Assembly: GCF_019668465.1 (NCBI RefSeq)
Contig: NZ_AP024828.1
Coordinates: 4,774,001-4,838,000 of the forward strand
Direction: 5' to 3'
Length of the DNA: 64,000 nt
DNA from: Mycobacterium senriense
GTDB taxonomy: Bacteria > Actinomycetota > Actinomycetes > Mycobacteriales > Mycobacteriaceae
In this document: positions 46,053-55,382 of the stretch, in pieces
Position numbering within the stretch: the first letter of the stretch is position 1
How the letters are laid out: every line of letters begins with the position of its first letter
Notes under the pieces: generated by a model
The model's input: the letters and a program-made list of their open reading frames with translations, nothing else
What the model was told of the DNA's origin: nothing
Database searches by the model: none
Program-made: the position numbers and the translations under genes

Positions 46053-46116
46053 TGTTGTCCATGCGCGCTGAAGTAGGCAGCGGCGCGGGACCGTTGACAC
46101 TGCTTCAGGGGGTTGC

Positions 46117-49100
46117 GTGGCTGCTAACGATTTGGGGCCGGCCCGGGCCCGTGTTTTGTCTGGCACACGGCGAACGGCGAGGACGCAATCCAGCGACGCC
46201 GGACACTACAGCGCCCTCCTGGCCGGCGTGGCCCGGTTCGCCGTGACGCACAAGGCAATCGTCGTCGGCGTGTGGCTGGGCCTGGCGGTTGTCCTGGCGT
46301 TGGCGTTCCCCCAGTTGGAAACTGTCGTCCGGCAGCAGTCCGTGGACCCGGTTCCGCGGAACATCCCGTCGTTGCAGGCGCTGGATCGAATGTCGAAGGC
46401 GTTCGGTGAAGAGGGATCGACCACGACGGTGGTCGTCGCCATGGAGAATCCGGACGGGCTGACTCCGCAAGTGCGACAGCGTTATTCGGGGATGGTCGAC
46501 AAACTTCGCGGTGATTCCAACCGAGTGAAGCTGGTGCGGGACCTGCTGGCCGACCCAGCGACCGCGGAACATGCGACAAGCCGTGACGGCAAAGCTTGGT
46601 ACTTGCCGGTCGGGATCGCAGGGACCCTGGGCAGCCCCCGGGCGGCCGAATCGGTGCAGTCGGTTCGCCACGTCGCCGCCAACGCCTTCAGCGGCACCGG
46701 AACCGTCACCAAAGTAACCGGTCCGGCCGCGACGATGAGCGATCAGATCGTGGCCGCCGACCACGACTTGTTGCTCATCTCGGTGGCCACCGTGGCCCTG
46801 ATCGCCGCGATCCTGCTGCTCGTTTATCGCTCGGCGTTCACCGCGCTGCTTCCGTTGCTAGTCATCGGCCTGAGTTTGGCGGTCGGGCGCGGGATACTGG
46901 CGGCACTCGGTGAGGCGGGCGTGCCAGTCTCGCAGTTCACGATCGCATTCATGACTGTCATTCTTCTCGGTGCCGGCACCGATTACTCGGTCTTCCTGAT
47001 CAGCCGCTATCACGAGCAACGACGACAGGGTGTCGCGGTGGACCAAGCTGTCGTCCACGCCACCGCAACAATCGGGCGCGTGATCCTCGCGTCAGCGGCG
47101 ACCGTCGCATTGGCCTTGCTATCAATGACATTCGCTACATTGAACATTTTTGCGACGTCGGGACCAGCGTGCGCCATTGCGGTGCTAGTCGGATTTGTCG
47201 CCACGGTGACGTTGCTGCCGCCGGTGTTGGTAGTGGCCGCCAGACGTGGCATCGGTGAACCTCGCGCGGATCGGACACGTGCTTATTGGAACCGCATCGC
47301 CGTGACGGTGGTCCGCAAGCCGGTGCCGTTGTTGGTGATCAGTCTGGTGGTTCTGCTGACGCTGGCCGCAGTTTGCCTGACGATGCGAATAAGCTACGAC
47401 GACCGCAAAGCGCAGCCCGCCGACACCGCCAGCAACCAGGGCTACCGCTTGCTGGACAGGCACTTCCCCAAGGACACGACGATGACGGACTTTCTGCTCG
47501 TGGAGTCGCCGAAGGATATGCGAACCGGCACAGGACTCGCCGATCTCGAGGAGTTGGCCTCCCGCGTCTCTCAGATAGCTGGGGTGACGAAGGTCGTCGG
47601 CGTGACCCGGCCAACCGGTCAACGGCTGCAACAGGCTGAATTAGCTTGGCAGAATGGCCAAATCGGTGACAAGCTCGGTGGTGCGGCCATCGATGGTGAA
47701 GGCCACAAAGATCAACTCAAGCAGCTGACCGACGGTGCGGATCAGTTGGCCGGCGGACTGACCAAGCTCGATACGGGCGTGCGAACGGCGTTGGCCCCGA
47801 TGACGGGTTTGTTGGATCGGATGCAAGGATCAGGAGGGCAGGTCGACGGCTACCGGGCGGCGCTGAAGCAGCTGAATGCGATGGCACCCAACATTGATCG
47901 GGCTCTTGCGGACCGCGCCAGTTTGCGACCGTTGGCCCTGCAGGCGTCCGACGCGATCGCCGCGATCGAACCCCTGGCCGCAACGCTCGACGGCGCACCC
48001 TGGTGTGCGGGTACGCCGGAGTGCGTGACGTTACGCGGACACCTCGCGACCTTAGTTGCGCTGCGTAGCGGCGGCTTCTTCGATCAGATCGCCGGGCTTG
48101 GTGATGAGTTGACCGCCAAGACGGGCGAGTTATCGGTCGAACCAACGATATCGGAGATACAGGAGGCGGCGGACGCCCTTGGCCGAAGCTTCAACGGCGC
48201 CGCGGGCCGAAATGCTGGTCTTCCGGCCGAGATTCGGCTGCTGCAGAGCGGAATCGGACGACTCGCCTCGGGTGCCCGGGCGCTTGCGGTGGGAGTTCAC
48301 ACACTGGCCGACAGCAACATCGCGCTGCTGGGCGGTATGAGTCAGATCGCCGCACAACTACGGGAATCGGCCCGTGCCACCCAAGGATCGGATGCGGCCG
48401 CTGGTTTCTATCTGCCGCCGAACGCGCTGCAGGACAAGCGACTCGGTGAGGTCGCTCGCCAATTCGTGTCACCGGACGGCAAGACCGTCCGGTTCGCCAT
48501 CGAGTCGCACTACGATCCCTATACGGCCGAGGCGATGGCGCTCGTGCACAAGATCACCGACGTCGCGGTGGCTGCGACGCCCAACACGTCGCTCGCCGGC
48601 GCCACCGTTTCGATGGTCGGATTTCCGGCGGTCAATGCCGATATTCAACATCTGATGGTCGGCGACTTTGTCAAGCTCGCGATCGCAACGTTGGTCATCG
48701 TGGGGCTGATACTGGTTGCGCTTCTTCGAGCGGTTCTCGCGCCTCTCTACCTGCTCGCCACCGTGGTGCTCAACTACGCCGCCGCAATGGGCACGGGAGT
48801 ATTGGTATTCCGTTACGGCCTGCACCATGACATCACCTGGCCGGTGCCGTTGTTGTCGTTCATCATCCTGGTCGCAGTGGGCGCCGACTACAACATGCTC
48901 CTGATCTCGCGACTTCGCGAAGAGTCGGCCAACAATATCCGGGTGGGGGTACTGCGGACCGTTGCCAGCACCGGCTCGGTCATCACCTCGGCCGGCTTGA
49001 TCTTTGCGGCGAGCATGTTCGGGTTGATGGTCGGTTCCATCGCAACAATGGTGCAGATGGGTTTCATCATCGGATGTGGACTGCTGCTAGACACATTCGT

Positions 49101-49263
49101 CGTCCGGACGCTAATGGTGCCCGCCATCGCCACGTTGCTCCGCGAGGCGAGTTGGTGGCCCGGTGACGCTCGGCAGACGTCGCCGCGCGGAGCCACCGGT
49201 CGCTGGAAGACTATCCGGCTTGGACTGCGCCGCTTTGTCCCGGCGGGGAGGAACTTCGCCTGA
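46117..49263 (+). CDS. MmpL-family RND transporter
   Basis: The 1,048-residue inner-membrane protein belongs to the MmpL family, which moves lipids, lipopeptides or siderophores across the membrane using proton force. A first span lies at about 46-68. The first helical bundle carries GAGTDYSVFLISRYHEQ near residue 289 and the second AVGADYNMLLISRLREE near residue 923. These Asp-Tyr pairs are the MmpL proton-relay motifs. A large extracytoplasmic, helix-rich loop (about 420-830) lies between. GTG start with AGGGGG upstream. No MmpS partner is adjacent. Cargo is unknown; the neighbours are catabolic enzymes and the lipopeptide locus is 16 kb away. Confidence 0.93.
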   Translation: MAANDLGPARARVLSGTRRTARTQSSDAGHYSALLAGVARFAVTHKAIVVGVWLGLAVVLALAFPQLETVVRQQSVDPVPRNIPSLQALDRMSKAFGEEGSTTTVVVAMENPDGLTPQVRQRYSGMVDKLRGDSNRVKLVRDLLADPATAEHATSRDGKAWYLPVGIAGTLGSPRAAESVQSVRHVAANAFSGTGTVTKVTGPAATMSDQIVAADHDLLLISVATVALIAAILLLVYRSAFTALLPLLVIGLSLAVGRGILAALGEAGVPVSQFTIAFMTVILLGAGTDYSVFLISRYHEQRRQGVAVDQAVVHATATIGRVILASAATVALALLSMTFATLNIFATSGPACAIAVLVGFVATVTLLPPVLVVAARRGIGEPRADRTRAYWNRIAVTVVRKPVPLLVISLVVLLTLAAVCLTMRISYDDRKAQPADTASNQGYRLLDRHFPKDTTMTDFLLVESPKDMRTGTGLADLEELASRVSQIAGVTKVVGVTRPTGQRLQQAELAWQNGQIGDKLGGAAIDGEGHKDQLKQLTDGADQLAGGLTKLDTGVRTALAPMTGLLDRMQGSGGQVDGYRAALKQLNAMAPNIDRALADRASLRPLALQASDAIAAIEPLAATLDGAPWCAGTPECVTLRGHLATLVALRSGGFFDQIAGLGDELTAKTGELSVEPTISEIQEAADALGRSFNGAAGRNAGLPAEIRLLQSGIGRLASGARALAVGVHTLADSNIALLGGMSQIAAQLRESARATQGSDAAAGFYLPPNALQDKRLGEVARQFVSPDGKTVRFAIESHYDPYTAEAMALVHKITDVAVAATPNTSLAGATVSMVGFPAVNADIQHLMVGDFVKLAIATLVIVGLILVALLRAVLAPLYLLATVVLNYAAAMGTGVLVFRYGLHHDITWPVPLLSFIILVAVGADYNMLLISRLREESANNIRVGVLRTVASTGSVITSAGLIFAASMFGLMVGSIATMVQMGFIIGCGLLLDTFVVRTLMVPAIATLLREASWWPGDARQTSPRGATGRWKTIRLGLRRFVPAGRNFA

Positions 49264-49266
49264 GTA

Positions 49267-49650
49267 TCAGCTGAAGCCGGCGGTGATCGCGGCCATGTCG
49301 AAATAATCCCGCCATGCCGCGATGCGTCCGTCCCGAATCTCGAAGATTCCCGCGACCGGAAGGTGTACTTCACCACCGTCCTTGCGTCGCAGCACATCCG
49401 TGCGTTCGTTCATCACTAGTAGGCCATCGCTGAGCTGCCTATGAATTCGGAAGTCGATGCCGTCGAGTGCGGCGGTGAACCCCTCGATGAACTCCTTGAT
49501 CGCAGGGCGACCATATAGCGCCTGCATCGGAATGTTGTGGTATACCGCATCTTCGGTGAAATAGCCGGCCAGTGTCTCAGCGTCGGGGGTTGCCCAGAGG
49601 CCGCAGAACTCGGTGACAAGTTCATCAGGTGAGAATGTCATGGCTTGCAT
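49267..49650 (-). CDS. Limonene-1,2-epoxide hydrolase-like (SnoaL-like) protein
   Basis: The 127-residue protein has the small alpha+beta barrel layout of the LEH/SnoaL superfamily. The epoxide hydrolase catalytic trio seems present: Arg and Asp in MNERTDVLRR, and Asp in AAWRDYFDMA. LEH-type enzymes open epoxides with water; M. tuberculosis EphG is a family member. The substrate is not known, and a non-epoxide SnoaL-like role remains possible. It converges with mmpL (3 bp between stops). The ATG at 49650 or 49641 could start it. Confidence 0.75.
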   Translation of the reverse strand: MQAMTFSPDELVTEFCGLWATPDAETLAGYFTEDAVYHNIPMQALYGRPAIKEFIEGFTAALDGIDFRIHRQLSDGLLVMNERTDVLRRKDGGEVHLPVAGIFEIRDGRIAAWRDYFDMAAITAGFS

Positions 49651-49837
49651 GAAACCGGTTTGAGGTAACGCAAATCAAGCCCCCGAGGTTTATCTGATGA
49701 TTGTCACGCGAAGTGCCACCCGACGAACAGACGGGTCATGGTCGCCCGCCGGCCTTCGACGGCACGGCACTAGAGCATAGCTATCTACGACGTGCTACAT
49801 ATTGCGTTGAATGTTGCGACACCTGTATGGTGTGCTC

Positions 49838-51043
49838 ATGTCGGCGGCACAAACCTTGGACATCGACAACGTCGATTTCGCGTTTGATGACCAGCCCGAC
49901 CTACACGACGTGCTGGCGCGGCTGCGGGAACGCAAGCCCTATGCCATCGTCCGGTTCGCCGGAGTACCCGCCGTTTTGTTGTTGACCGACGAGCTGGTCC
50001 GGGCCGCCTTTAGAGACGAGGCCACGTTTCCCGCTGCACCTGTGTATGCGATGACCACCGAACCGGTCTTCGGCAGAACGGTTTTAAGCATGTCGGGCAC
50101 CGAACACCGAGCCAACCGCGCGATGGTGTCCGCGCCGCTGCGGCGTAATCGTGTCCAGCAGTATGTGCAGCCGGTGATCGAACCGGTCATCAATGGGTTG
50201 ATCGACCGGTTTATCGACCGAGGATCGGCCGACCTGGTCGCTGAGTTCACCCATCGATATTCACTGCTGATCATCAGCCGCCTGCTCGGCATTCCCGTCG
50301 ATGACGAGGCCAAGGTTCATCGCTGGGCACAGGCGATGATCCACTATCCGTTCGATCCCGACTGGGCGACCCGGTCGGCCCGGGAGTTCACCGAATATGT
50401 GGCTCCGTTGCTCGCCGAGCGCCGGCGCGAACCGAGCGATGACATGATCTCGATGCTGGTCACGGCCAGCGCAGAGGACGGGCAAACCCTTACCGACGAA
50501 GAGATTCACACTTTCCTGAGGATGCTGTTCCCGCTGGGAGCCGACACCACCATGCTCGCCCTGGGCAACACGTTGTCCGCGCTACTCAACCATCCCGATC
50601 AACTCGACCTTCTGCGCTCCGATCTCGAAGAGTATGTGCAACCGGCGGTGTGGGAAGGACTGCGCTGGGAGCCCGCGGTCGGAATGCTGCCCCGAGCATG
50701 CCCGGAGGCGACCACGTGGCATGGGATCGAGATCCCTGCACTGACACCAATGATTTTCGCTATCAATGCCGCGCATCGAGATCCGGCTGTCTACGATCGG
50801 CCCGACGAATTTGACATCACCCGCAACGTGATGCCGACGGTGTCCTTCGGGCAGGGTCCGCACAGCTGTATCGGGAACTGGCTGGCCAATACCGAACTCG
50901 TCGCCGCACTGACGTTGCTGGTGCGGCGTTTGCCTGACCTTGCCCTGGATCCCGCGCAGGCCCATACGTCAACGATTACAAGCCAAGTCGGTACCACGCT
51001 GCGTGGACCCAATGCTATGCACGTCACCTTCACGTCGCCGTGA
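49838..51043 (+). CDS. Cytochrome P450
   Basis: This haem monooxygenase has about 401 residues. The I-helix motif LGADTT (residues about 234-239), the ExxR motif in WEGLRWEP and the haem loop FGQGPHSCIGNWLA, with its proximal Cys, are all intact. Length is normal for a soluble bacterial P450. Start chosen at ATG 49838 (MSAAQTLDIDNV). It is followed on the same strand by an aldehyde dehydrogenase, so the two may act in sequence on one substrate. The CYP family cannot be assigned without a search. Confidence 0.92.
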   Translation: MSAAQTLDIDNVDFAFDDQPDLHDVLARLRERKPYAIVRFAGVPAVLLLTDELVRAAFRDEATFPAAPVYAMTTEPVFGRTVLSMSGTEHRANRAMVSAPLRRNRVQQYVQPVIEPVINGLIDRFIDRGSADLVAEFTHRYSLLIISRLLGIPVDDEAKVHRWAQAMIHYPFDPDWATRSAREFTEYVAPLLAERRREPSDDMISMLVTASAEDGQTLTDEEIHTFLRMLFPLGADTTMLALGNTLSALLNHPDQLDLLRSDLEEYVQPAVWEGLRWEPAVGMLPRACPEATTWHGIEIPALTPMIFAINAAHRDPAVYDRPDEFDITRNVMPTVSFGQGPHSCIGNWLANTELVAALTLLVRRLPDLALDPAQAHTSTITSQVGTTLRGPNAMHVTFTSP

Positions 51044-51299
51044 CCCAACCCGACATAGGTGAAAAGTCGTGTGCCGAGCCGCCCTCGGCCGTGGTCCTGA
51101 CGGGACAAATGCACACCGCGAAATAGGTACGACCGGGTCCAAGATTCGCGCATACCGGGTTGCCACACTTCGAAGACGTCGGCTGCCATGGAGAAGCGTG
51201 GCGAATTCGGTGTTGAAGGCGCGACCAAGTCCCTCGCGTCGGGGAACGCGGGGCCAGTTGCACGAGTTGAAAAGCCGCCCGCAAGTGATGGAGGAGACC

Positions 51300-52733
51300 A
51301 TGGACTCACATTCGGTCAGGGTCGAACACCGTTCACCCATTGCCACCGTGAACCCGGCCAACGGGGAGTTGCTGCGCGAGTTCAACCCGATGAGCGACGA
51401 ACAGGTCGATCACGCGGTGTACGACGCCCACCGAGCCTTCCTGTCCTGGCGCGAGCGTCCCGTCAGCGAGCGGGTGGCCGCGCTCGCCCGCGCCGCCGAC
51501 CTAATGCTGGAACGTATCGATGAGCTGAGCGGCCTGGTGACCATGGAAATGGGCAAGCTCCGCCACGAAGCGCGCGGCGAGGTGAATCTGAGCGCCGAAA
51601 TCTGTCGCTACTACGCAGAAAACGCGGCGAAGCTACTTGCGCCCGAACCGCTCGACGCGGACGCGGGCAGCGCGGAGATACGCTACGAGCCACTGGGCGT
51701 TCTGCTCGGCGTCATGCCGTGGAATTTTCCGATATACCAGGCTGCCCGCTTCGCGGCGCCCAACATCGCCGCCGGCAACACCATTGTGTTGAAACACGCG
51801 AGCCAGTGTCCGCAATGCTCGATCGCGATCGAGAAACTGCTGACCGACGCGGGCCTGCCGCGCGGCGTTTACGTGAACCTGCTCGTACCCGGTCGCACGG
51901 TGCAAAGGATCATTCCGAATCCCTTGGTGCGTGGCGTCTCGCTGACCGGGAGCGACGCCGCCGGCCAGTCGGTCGCCGAGAGCGCGGGACACGAGGTGAA
52001 GAAGACAGTGCTCGAACTCGGCGGCAGTGATCCGTTCATCGTGCTCGACGATGATGACTTCGAGCGCACGCTGGACTTCGCGGTGACCGCGCGCGTTGCG
52101 AACTGCGGCCAGAGCTGCGTCGCCGCAAAGCGATTCATCGTGCTGGGCGACCTCTACGACCGTTTCCTGCAGGCTATGCGGGAACGAATGGTCGCGCTGA
52201 GGCCGGGAGACCCGACCGACGAGGCCACCACCCTTGCCCCGCTCAGCTCCGAGCAGGCCGCACAACGCCTGATCGATCAGATTCAACAGGCCGTCGCCAG
52301 CGGCGCCACCCTGGTACTCGGCGGCGGCCGCGTCGACCGCCCCGGCGCCTACGTCCAGCCGACCATTCTGACCGATATCACACCGGACAATCCGGCCTTC
52401 CGTGCGGAGTTGTTCGGTCCGGCGGCGCAGGTGTACCGGGTCGAAACCGAAGCTGAGGCCGTCGAACTCGCCAACGCTATACCCTTCGCACTCGGTGGTT
52501 CGGTGTGGAGCGGGGACGAGCAGCGGGCTCGGAGCCTGGCCGCACGGTTGGAGGCCGGCATGGTGTGGATCAACTACCCCACCAGCTCAGAACCGCAGTT
52601 GCCCTTCGGAGGTGTCAAGCGCTCCGGTTACGGACGTGAGCTCGGTCCGCTGGGCATCAAGGAATTCGTCAACGCGAAGCTGGTGCGGGTGGTCGAGCGC
52701 GGTGCCCAGCCGACAGCCGGATTCTTCGGCTAG
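51300..52733 (+). CDS. NAD(P)-dependent aldehyde dehydrogenase
   Basis: The 477-residue enzyme oxidises an aldehyde to an acid and resembles succinate-semialdehyde dehydrogenases (GabD1 type). Landmarks are LLGVMPWNFPIYQAARFAAP, the lysine in NTIVLKHASQCP, the Glu in VLELGGSDPF and the catalytic Cys in NCGQSCVAAKRF. C-terminal FGGVKRSGYGREL closes the fold. GGAGGAG lies just before the ATG at 51300; an ATG at 51288 is also in frame. The 256 bp upstream show no gene. Confidence 0.9.
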   Translation: MDSHSVRVEHRSPIATVNPANGELLREFNPMSDEQVDHAVYDAHRAFLSWRERPVSERVAALARAADLMLERIDELSGLVTMEMGKLRHEARGEVNLSAEICRYYAENAAKLLAPEPLDADAGSAEIRYEPLGVLLGVMPWNFPIYQAARFAAPNIAAGNTIVLKHASQCPQCSIAIEKLLTDAGLPRGVYVNLLVPGRTVQRIIPNPLVRGVSLTGSDAAGQSVAESAGHEVKKTVLELGGSDPFIVLDDDDFERTLDFAVTARVANCGQSCVAAKRFIVLGDLYDRFLQAMRERMVALRPGDPTDEATTLAPLSSEQAAQRLIDQIQQAVASGATLVLGGGRVDRPGAYVQPTILTDITPDNPAFRAELFGPAAQVYRVETEAEAVELANAIPFALGGSVWSGDEQRARSLAARLEAGMVWINYPTSSEPQLPFGGVKRSGYGRELGPLGIKEFVNAKLVRVVERGAQPTAGFFG

Positions 52734-52922
52734 GGACGTCAACCAACGCGTGATGGCTCGCTGGTATAACAGGCCCCCCCTGAGCCGCCACGCTGGCGAG
52801 TTGTTCACCTAGCTTCCTCAATCCAGGTCGGTAGCGTGGCGAGGACCTGTCGGCGATTGAGAGATGATAGTCCGAGACCGCCACGATGGACGGCGCGCGA
52901 ACAGGTCCGAGGAGGAAGCGCG

Positions 52923-53615
52923 GTGAGCAGATCACCGGCACGAGAGTCCGACAAGGCGGGACGGCCGCGGCACTTTGACGATGACACCGAACGTCGCCTG
53001 GTGATGGACGCCGCGGTGCGCGTGATGGCGCGCAACGGCTTCGCCGACATGTCCGTCGCTGACATCTTGGCCGAGGCCGAACTGTCGACGACCAGTTTTT
53101 ACCGCCACTTTCAATCCAAGGATGCGTTGCTGGCCGCGATCATCCGGCGCGATGGCGAGTCGGCGCGGCGAGCATTGGAGCGCGCGATTGCAGCGGCTCC
53201 TGGACCTGTGGCGGCGCTCGAGGCGTGGCTCGATGGACTGCTGGACCAATTCTTCGAACCCATGAAGGCCTCGCGCACAGCTCTTTTCACAACGCCAGAG
53301 GTTCACAGCGCCTACCAGGTGAGCGAGATCATGGAGATGCGCTGGTTGCTTTCCCAGCCACTGGTCAAGGTGTTGCGCGCCGGCCACCGCGCCGGTGTCT
53401 TGCACTCACCCAAGCCGGAGCCAGACGCGGTGAGCATGTTCGCCGTGGTCAGCAGCGCCGCAACCTCCCCCCACGGGCACCGCAGTAGCCGCAAAGCGGC
53501 ACGGGCACAAGCGCTACGATTCATCTGGCCCGCCTTGAGCGTCACCGAAGCTGCGGCCAGCCCTCACAGCCGGGGTCAGCGGTCACGCAAGCCGCGTCAG
53601 CAGCACACAGCCTGA
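52923..53615 (+). CDS. TetR/AcrR family transcriptional regulator
   Basis: The protein has about 230 residues. The HTH (residues about 20-70) shows VMDAAVRVMARNGFADMSVA and DILAEAELSTTSFYRHFQSK. GTG start at 52923 after GAGGAAG. The C-terminal tail is Arg/Ser/His-rich and overlaps the 3' end of the convergent thiolase-like gene by 33 bp, so the last residues may be a relaxed extension. Its position between the P450-ALDH pair and the thiolase cluster makes it a candidate local regulator. Confidence 0.85.
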   Translation: MSRSPARESDKAGRPRHFDDDTERRLVMDAAVRVMARNGFADMSVADILAEAELSTTSFYRHFQSKDALLAAIIRRDGESARRALERAIAAAPGPVAALEAWLDGLLDQFFEPMKASRTALFTTPEVHSAYQVSEIMEMRWLLSQPLVKVLRAGHRAGVLHSPKPEPDAVSMFAVVSSAATSPHGHRSSRKAARAQALRFIWPALSVTEAAASPHSRGQRSRKPRQQHTA

Positions 53616-54767
53616 AATCGGTCCGCCACCGTTGGACACCACCGCCACCTCCGGTCCCCCGGCGACCTGTCGTGCCCCGGCCTCCCCGCGCAGCTGCAGC
53701 ACCGCCTCATGCAGGTAACCGTAGCCGTGCAGTCGGCCGCCCGAGAGCTGGCCGCCGTTGGTGTTCAACGGAAGTTCGCCATCGAGCGCGATGCGCGTGC
53801 CGTCCTCGATGAACGGGCCGCTCTCCCCGTGACCGCAGAACCCCAGGGCCTCCAGCCATGACATCGTCAACCAGCTGAATCCGTCGTAAAGCTGCGCGAC
53901 GTCGACATCGGCGGGACGCAAATCGGTGCGCGACCACATGTGCTCAGCGGAAGTTCGCGCCGGCATGGTGGTCAAGTCCTCCCACTGCTCCCACGACGGT
54001 CGTCCCCGTAGCGCGGTCCCCGCAGCGTCGACGCGCGCAACCGGGTGGTCTACGGCCGACGCATGTTCGACAACAGACACCACAAGCGCGGTGGACCCGT
54101 CGACGGGAACATCGCAGTCATACAGCCGAAACGGGGACGACACCATTCTCGAGCCCAGGTAATCCTCGAGGGTCAACGGATCGCGGAACACCGCCTTTGG
54201 ATTGCGTGCGGCGTTGCGGCGCCCGTTCAGGGCAATCTGCGCCATCTGCTCGTGAGTCGTTCCGAACTCGTGGAAATGCCGCTGCGCATAGAGCGCCAGC
54301 CAATTCGCCGCCGAATACGCGCGGAACGGGATCAGCCACTGCTGCGGGCCGCCCACTTCGCTGCCGCCGACGCCGATACCCGGGCGACGCCCGCTGCCCT
54401 GCGCCGTCGACTCCGTCACGGTGCGATACACCAGAACATGACGGGCCAGTCCCATCGACACCGCCATCACCGCGCTGACGAGCGCCTGCACCTGCCCGGG
54501 GCCCTCGGCGGCGCCGCTGTGCCAGTTGAGCGACAACCGCAGCGCGTCCTGCACCTCGGGTGAGCCGGGACCGGAGAACCCGGGGAAACCGTTGACGCGT
54601 CCCGGATAGGTGGCCAGCCCGTCGATATCGGCGACGGTCAGCCGGGCGTCCGCAATTGCCTCAAGCGCGGCGTCGATGGTCAGGTCCAGCCCGTCGCGCC
54701 CCAGCCGCCGACCCACCTGCGATTGTCCGATGCCCGAAATGACGGCTCGGCGTTCGGCTGCGGTCAC
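53583..54767 (-). CDS. Thiolase-fold lipid-transfer/acetyl-CoA acetyltransferase-like protein
   Basis: The 394-residue thiolase-superfamily protein is of the SCP-x/Ltp type. It begins AVISGIGQSQVGRRLGRDGL and has a C-terminal NTNGGQLSGGRLHGYGYLHE block, where thiolases carry GGxxxxGHPxG. It is preceded by a DUF35 partner with a GTGA start/stop overlap. This pairing is known for Ltp2-ChsH2-type aldolases in steroid side-chain loss, and for acyl-CoA thiolases that need DUF35. Aldol cleavage or thiolysis of a CoA ester is therefore the best guess; the substrate is not known. Confidence 0.88.
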   Translation of the reverse strand: MTAAERRAVISGIGQSQVGRRLGRDGLDLTIDAALEAIADARLTVADIDGLATYPGRVNGFPGFSGPGSPEVQDALRLSLNWHSGAAEGPGQVQALVSAVMAVSMGLARHVLVYRTVTESTAQGSGRRPGIGVGGSEVGGPQQWLIPFRAYSAANWLALYAQRHFHEFGTTHEQMAQIALNGRRNAARNPKAVFRDPLTLEDYLGSRMVSSPFRLYDCDVPVDGSTALVVSVVEHASAVDHPVARVDAAGTALRGRPSWEQWEDLTTMPARTSAEHMWSRTDLRPADVDVAQLYDGFSWLTMSWLEALGFCGHGESGPFIEDGTRIALDGELPLNTNGGQLSGGRLHGYGYLHEAVLQLRGEAGARQVAGGPEVAVVSNGGGPISGCVLLTRLA

Positions 54768-55171
54768 GATGCCGCTGGGCGAAATAGCGGAAGATATACG
54801 GGTGCGTGATCCTCGAATACCACCTCCACCGGCATGCCGATGCGGACGTCATCGGCGGTGACGTCGACGAGATTGGTCAGCAACCGAAGATCGGGCTGCT
54901 CATCCATCGCGACCACGCCGATGATGTAGACCTCGCCGACGCCGTCCCAGGGCTGATGATTCACGGTGTACGAGTACAGCTTTCCCCGGCCCGCGACGAC
55001 TTCCGGCGCGGCATCGCGTCCGCCGCAGCGCGGGCAATATGGCGCGGGCGGATGAATGAAATACGAACACGCCGAGCAGCGCAGGAAGCGGAGGCGACCA
55101 TCGGCACCCGACCTCCAAAAGAACCCGCTGGGCGCGTCGATGCAAGGCAAGACGCGGGGTGGTCGGGGCAT
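54764..55171 (-). CDS. DUF35 OB-fold/zinc-ribbon protein
   Basis: The 135-residue protein has a zinc ribbon (FLRCSACSYFIHPP, then YCPRCGG) followed by an OB-fold (KLYSYTVNHQPWDG onward). This is the DUF35 layout, as in ChsH2 and other partners of thiolase-like enzymes. Its stop overlaps the thiolase start, so the two proteins are probably made together and form a complex. Start chosen at ATG 55171; ATG 55180 adds three residues. Confidence 0.88.
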   Translation of the reverse strand: MPRPPRVLPCIDAPSGFFWRSGADGRLRFLRCSACSYFIHPPAPYCPRCGGRDAAPEVVAGRGKLYSYTVNHQPWDGVGEVYIIGVVAMDEQPDLRLLTNLVDVTADDVRIGMPVEVVFEDHAPVYLPLFRPAAS

Positions 55172-55382
55172 GATATCCATCCTGTGGGTGTTGGCTGCGC
55201 ACTTGCGCCAGAGACACTATAAAAATAGCATTTGTAAATGGCCCGCGGGCTAAGCGCCGAGTTTGTCAGCGAGACCGGTGGGTTCAGCGGATGGACAGAA
55301 GGACTGTGAGCCAACGCAGGTCACTGTGGGCGGCTACTACAAACGTCCGCTGGTTAGCGGAATTAGACGATGAGGGGGCCGG
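55172..55382. promoter_or_regulatory. Divergent promoter region between DUF35 and P450 genes
   Basis: This 211-bp region contains the AT-rich run CTATAAAAATAGCATTTGTA near 55217-55236, unusual in this GC-rich DNA. It must drive both the thiolase pair and the broken P450. Confidence 0.45.
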
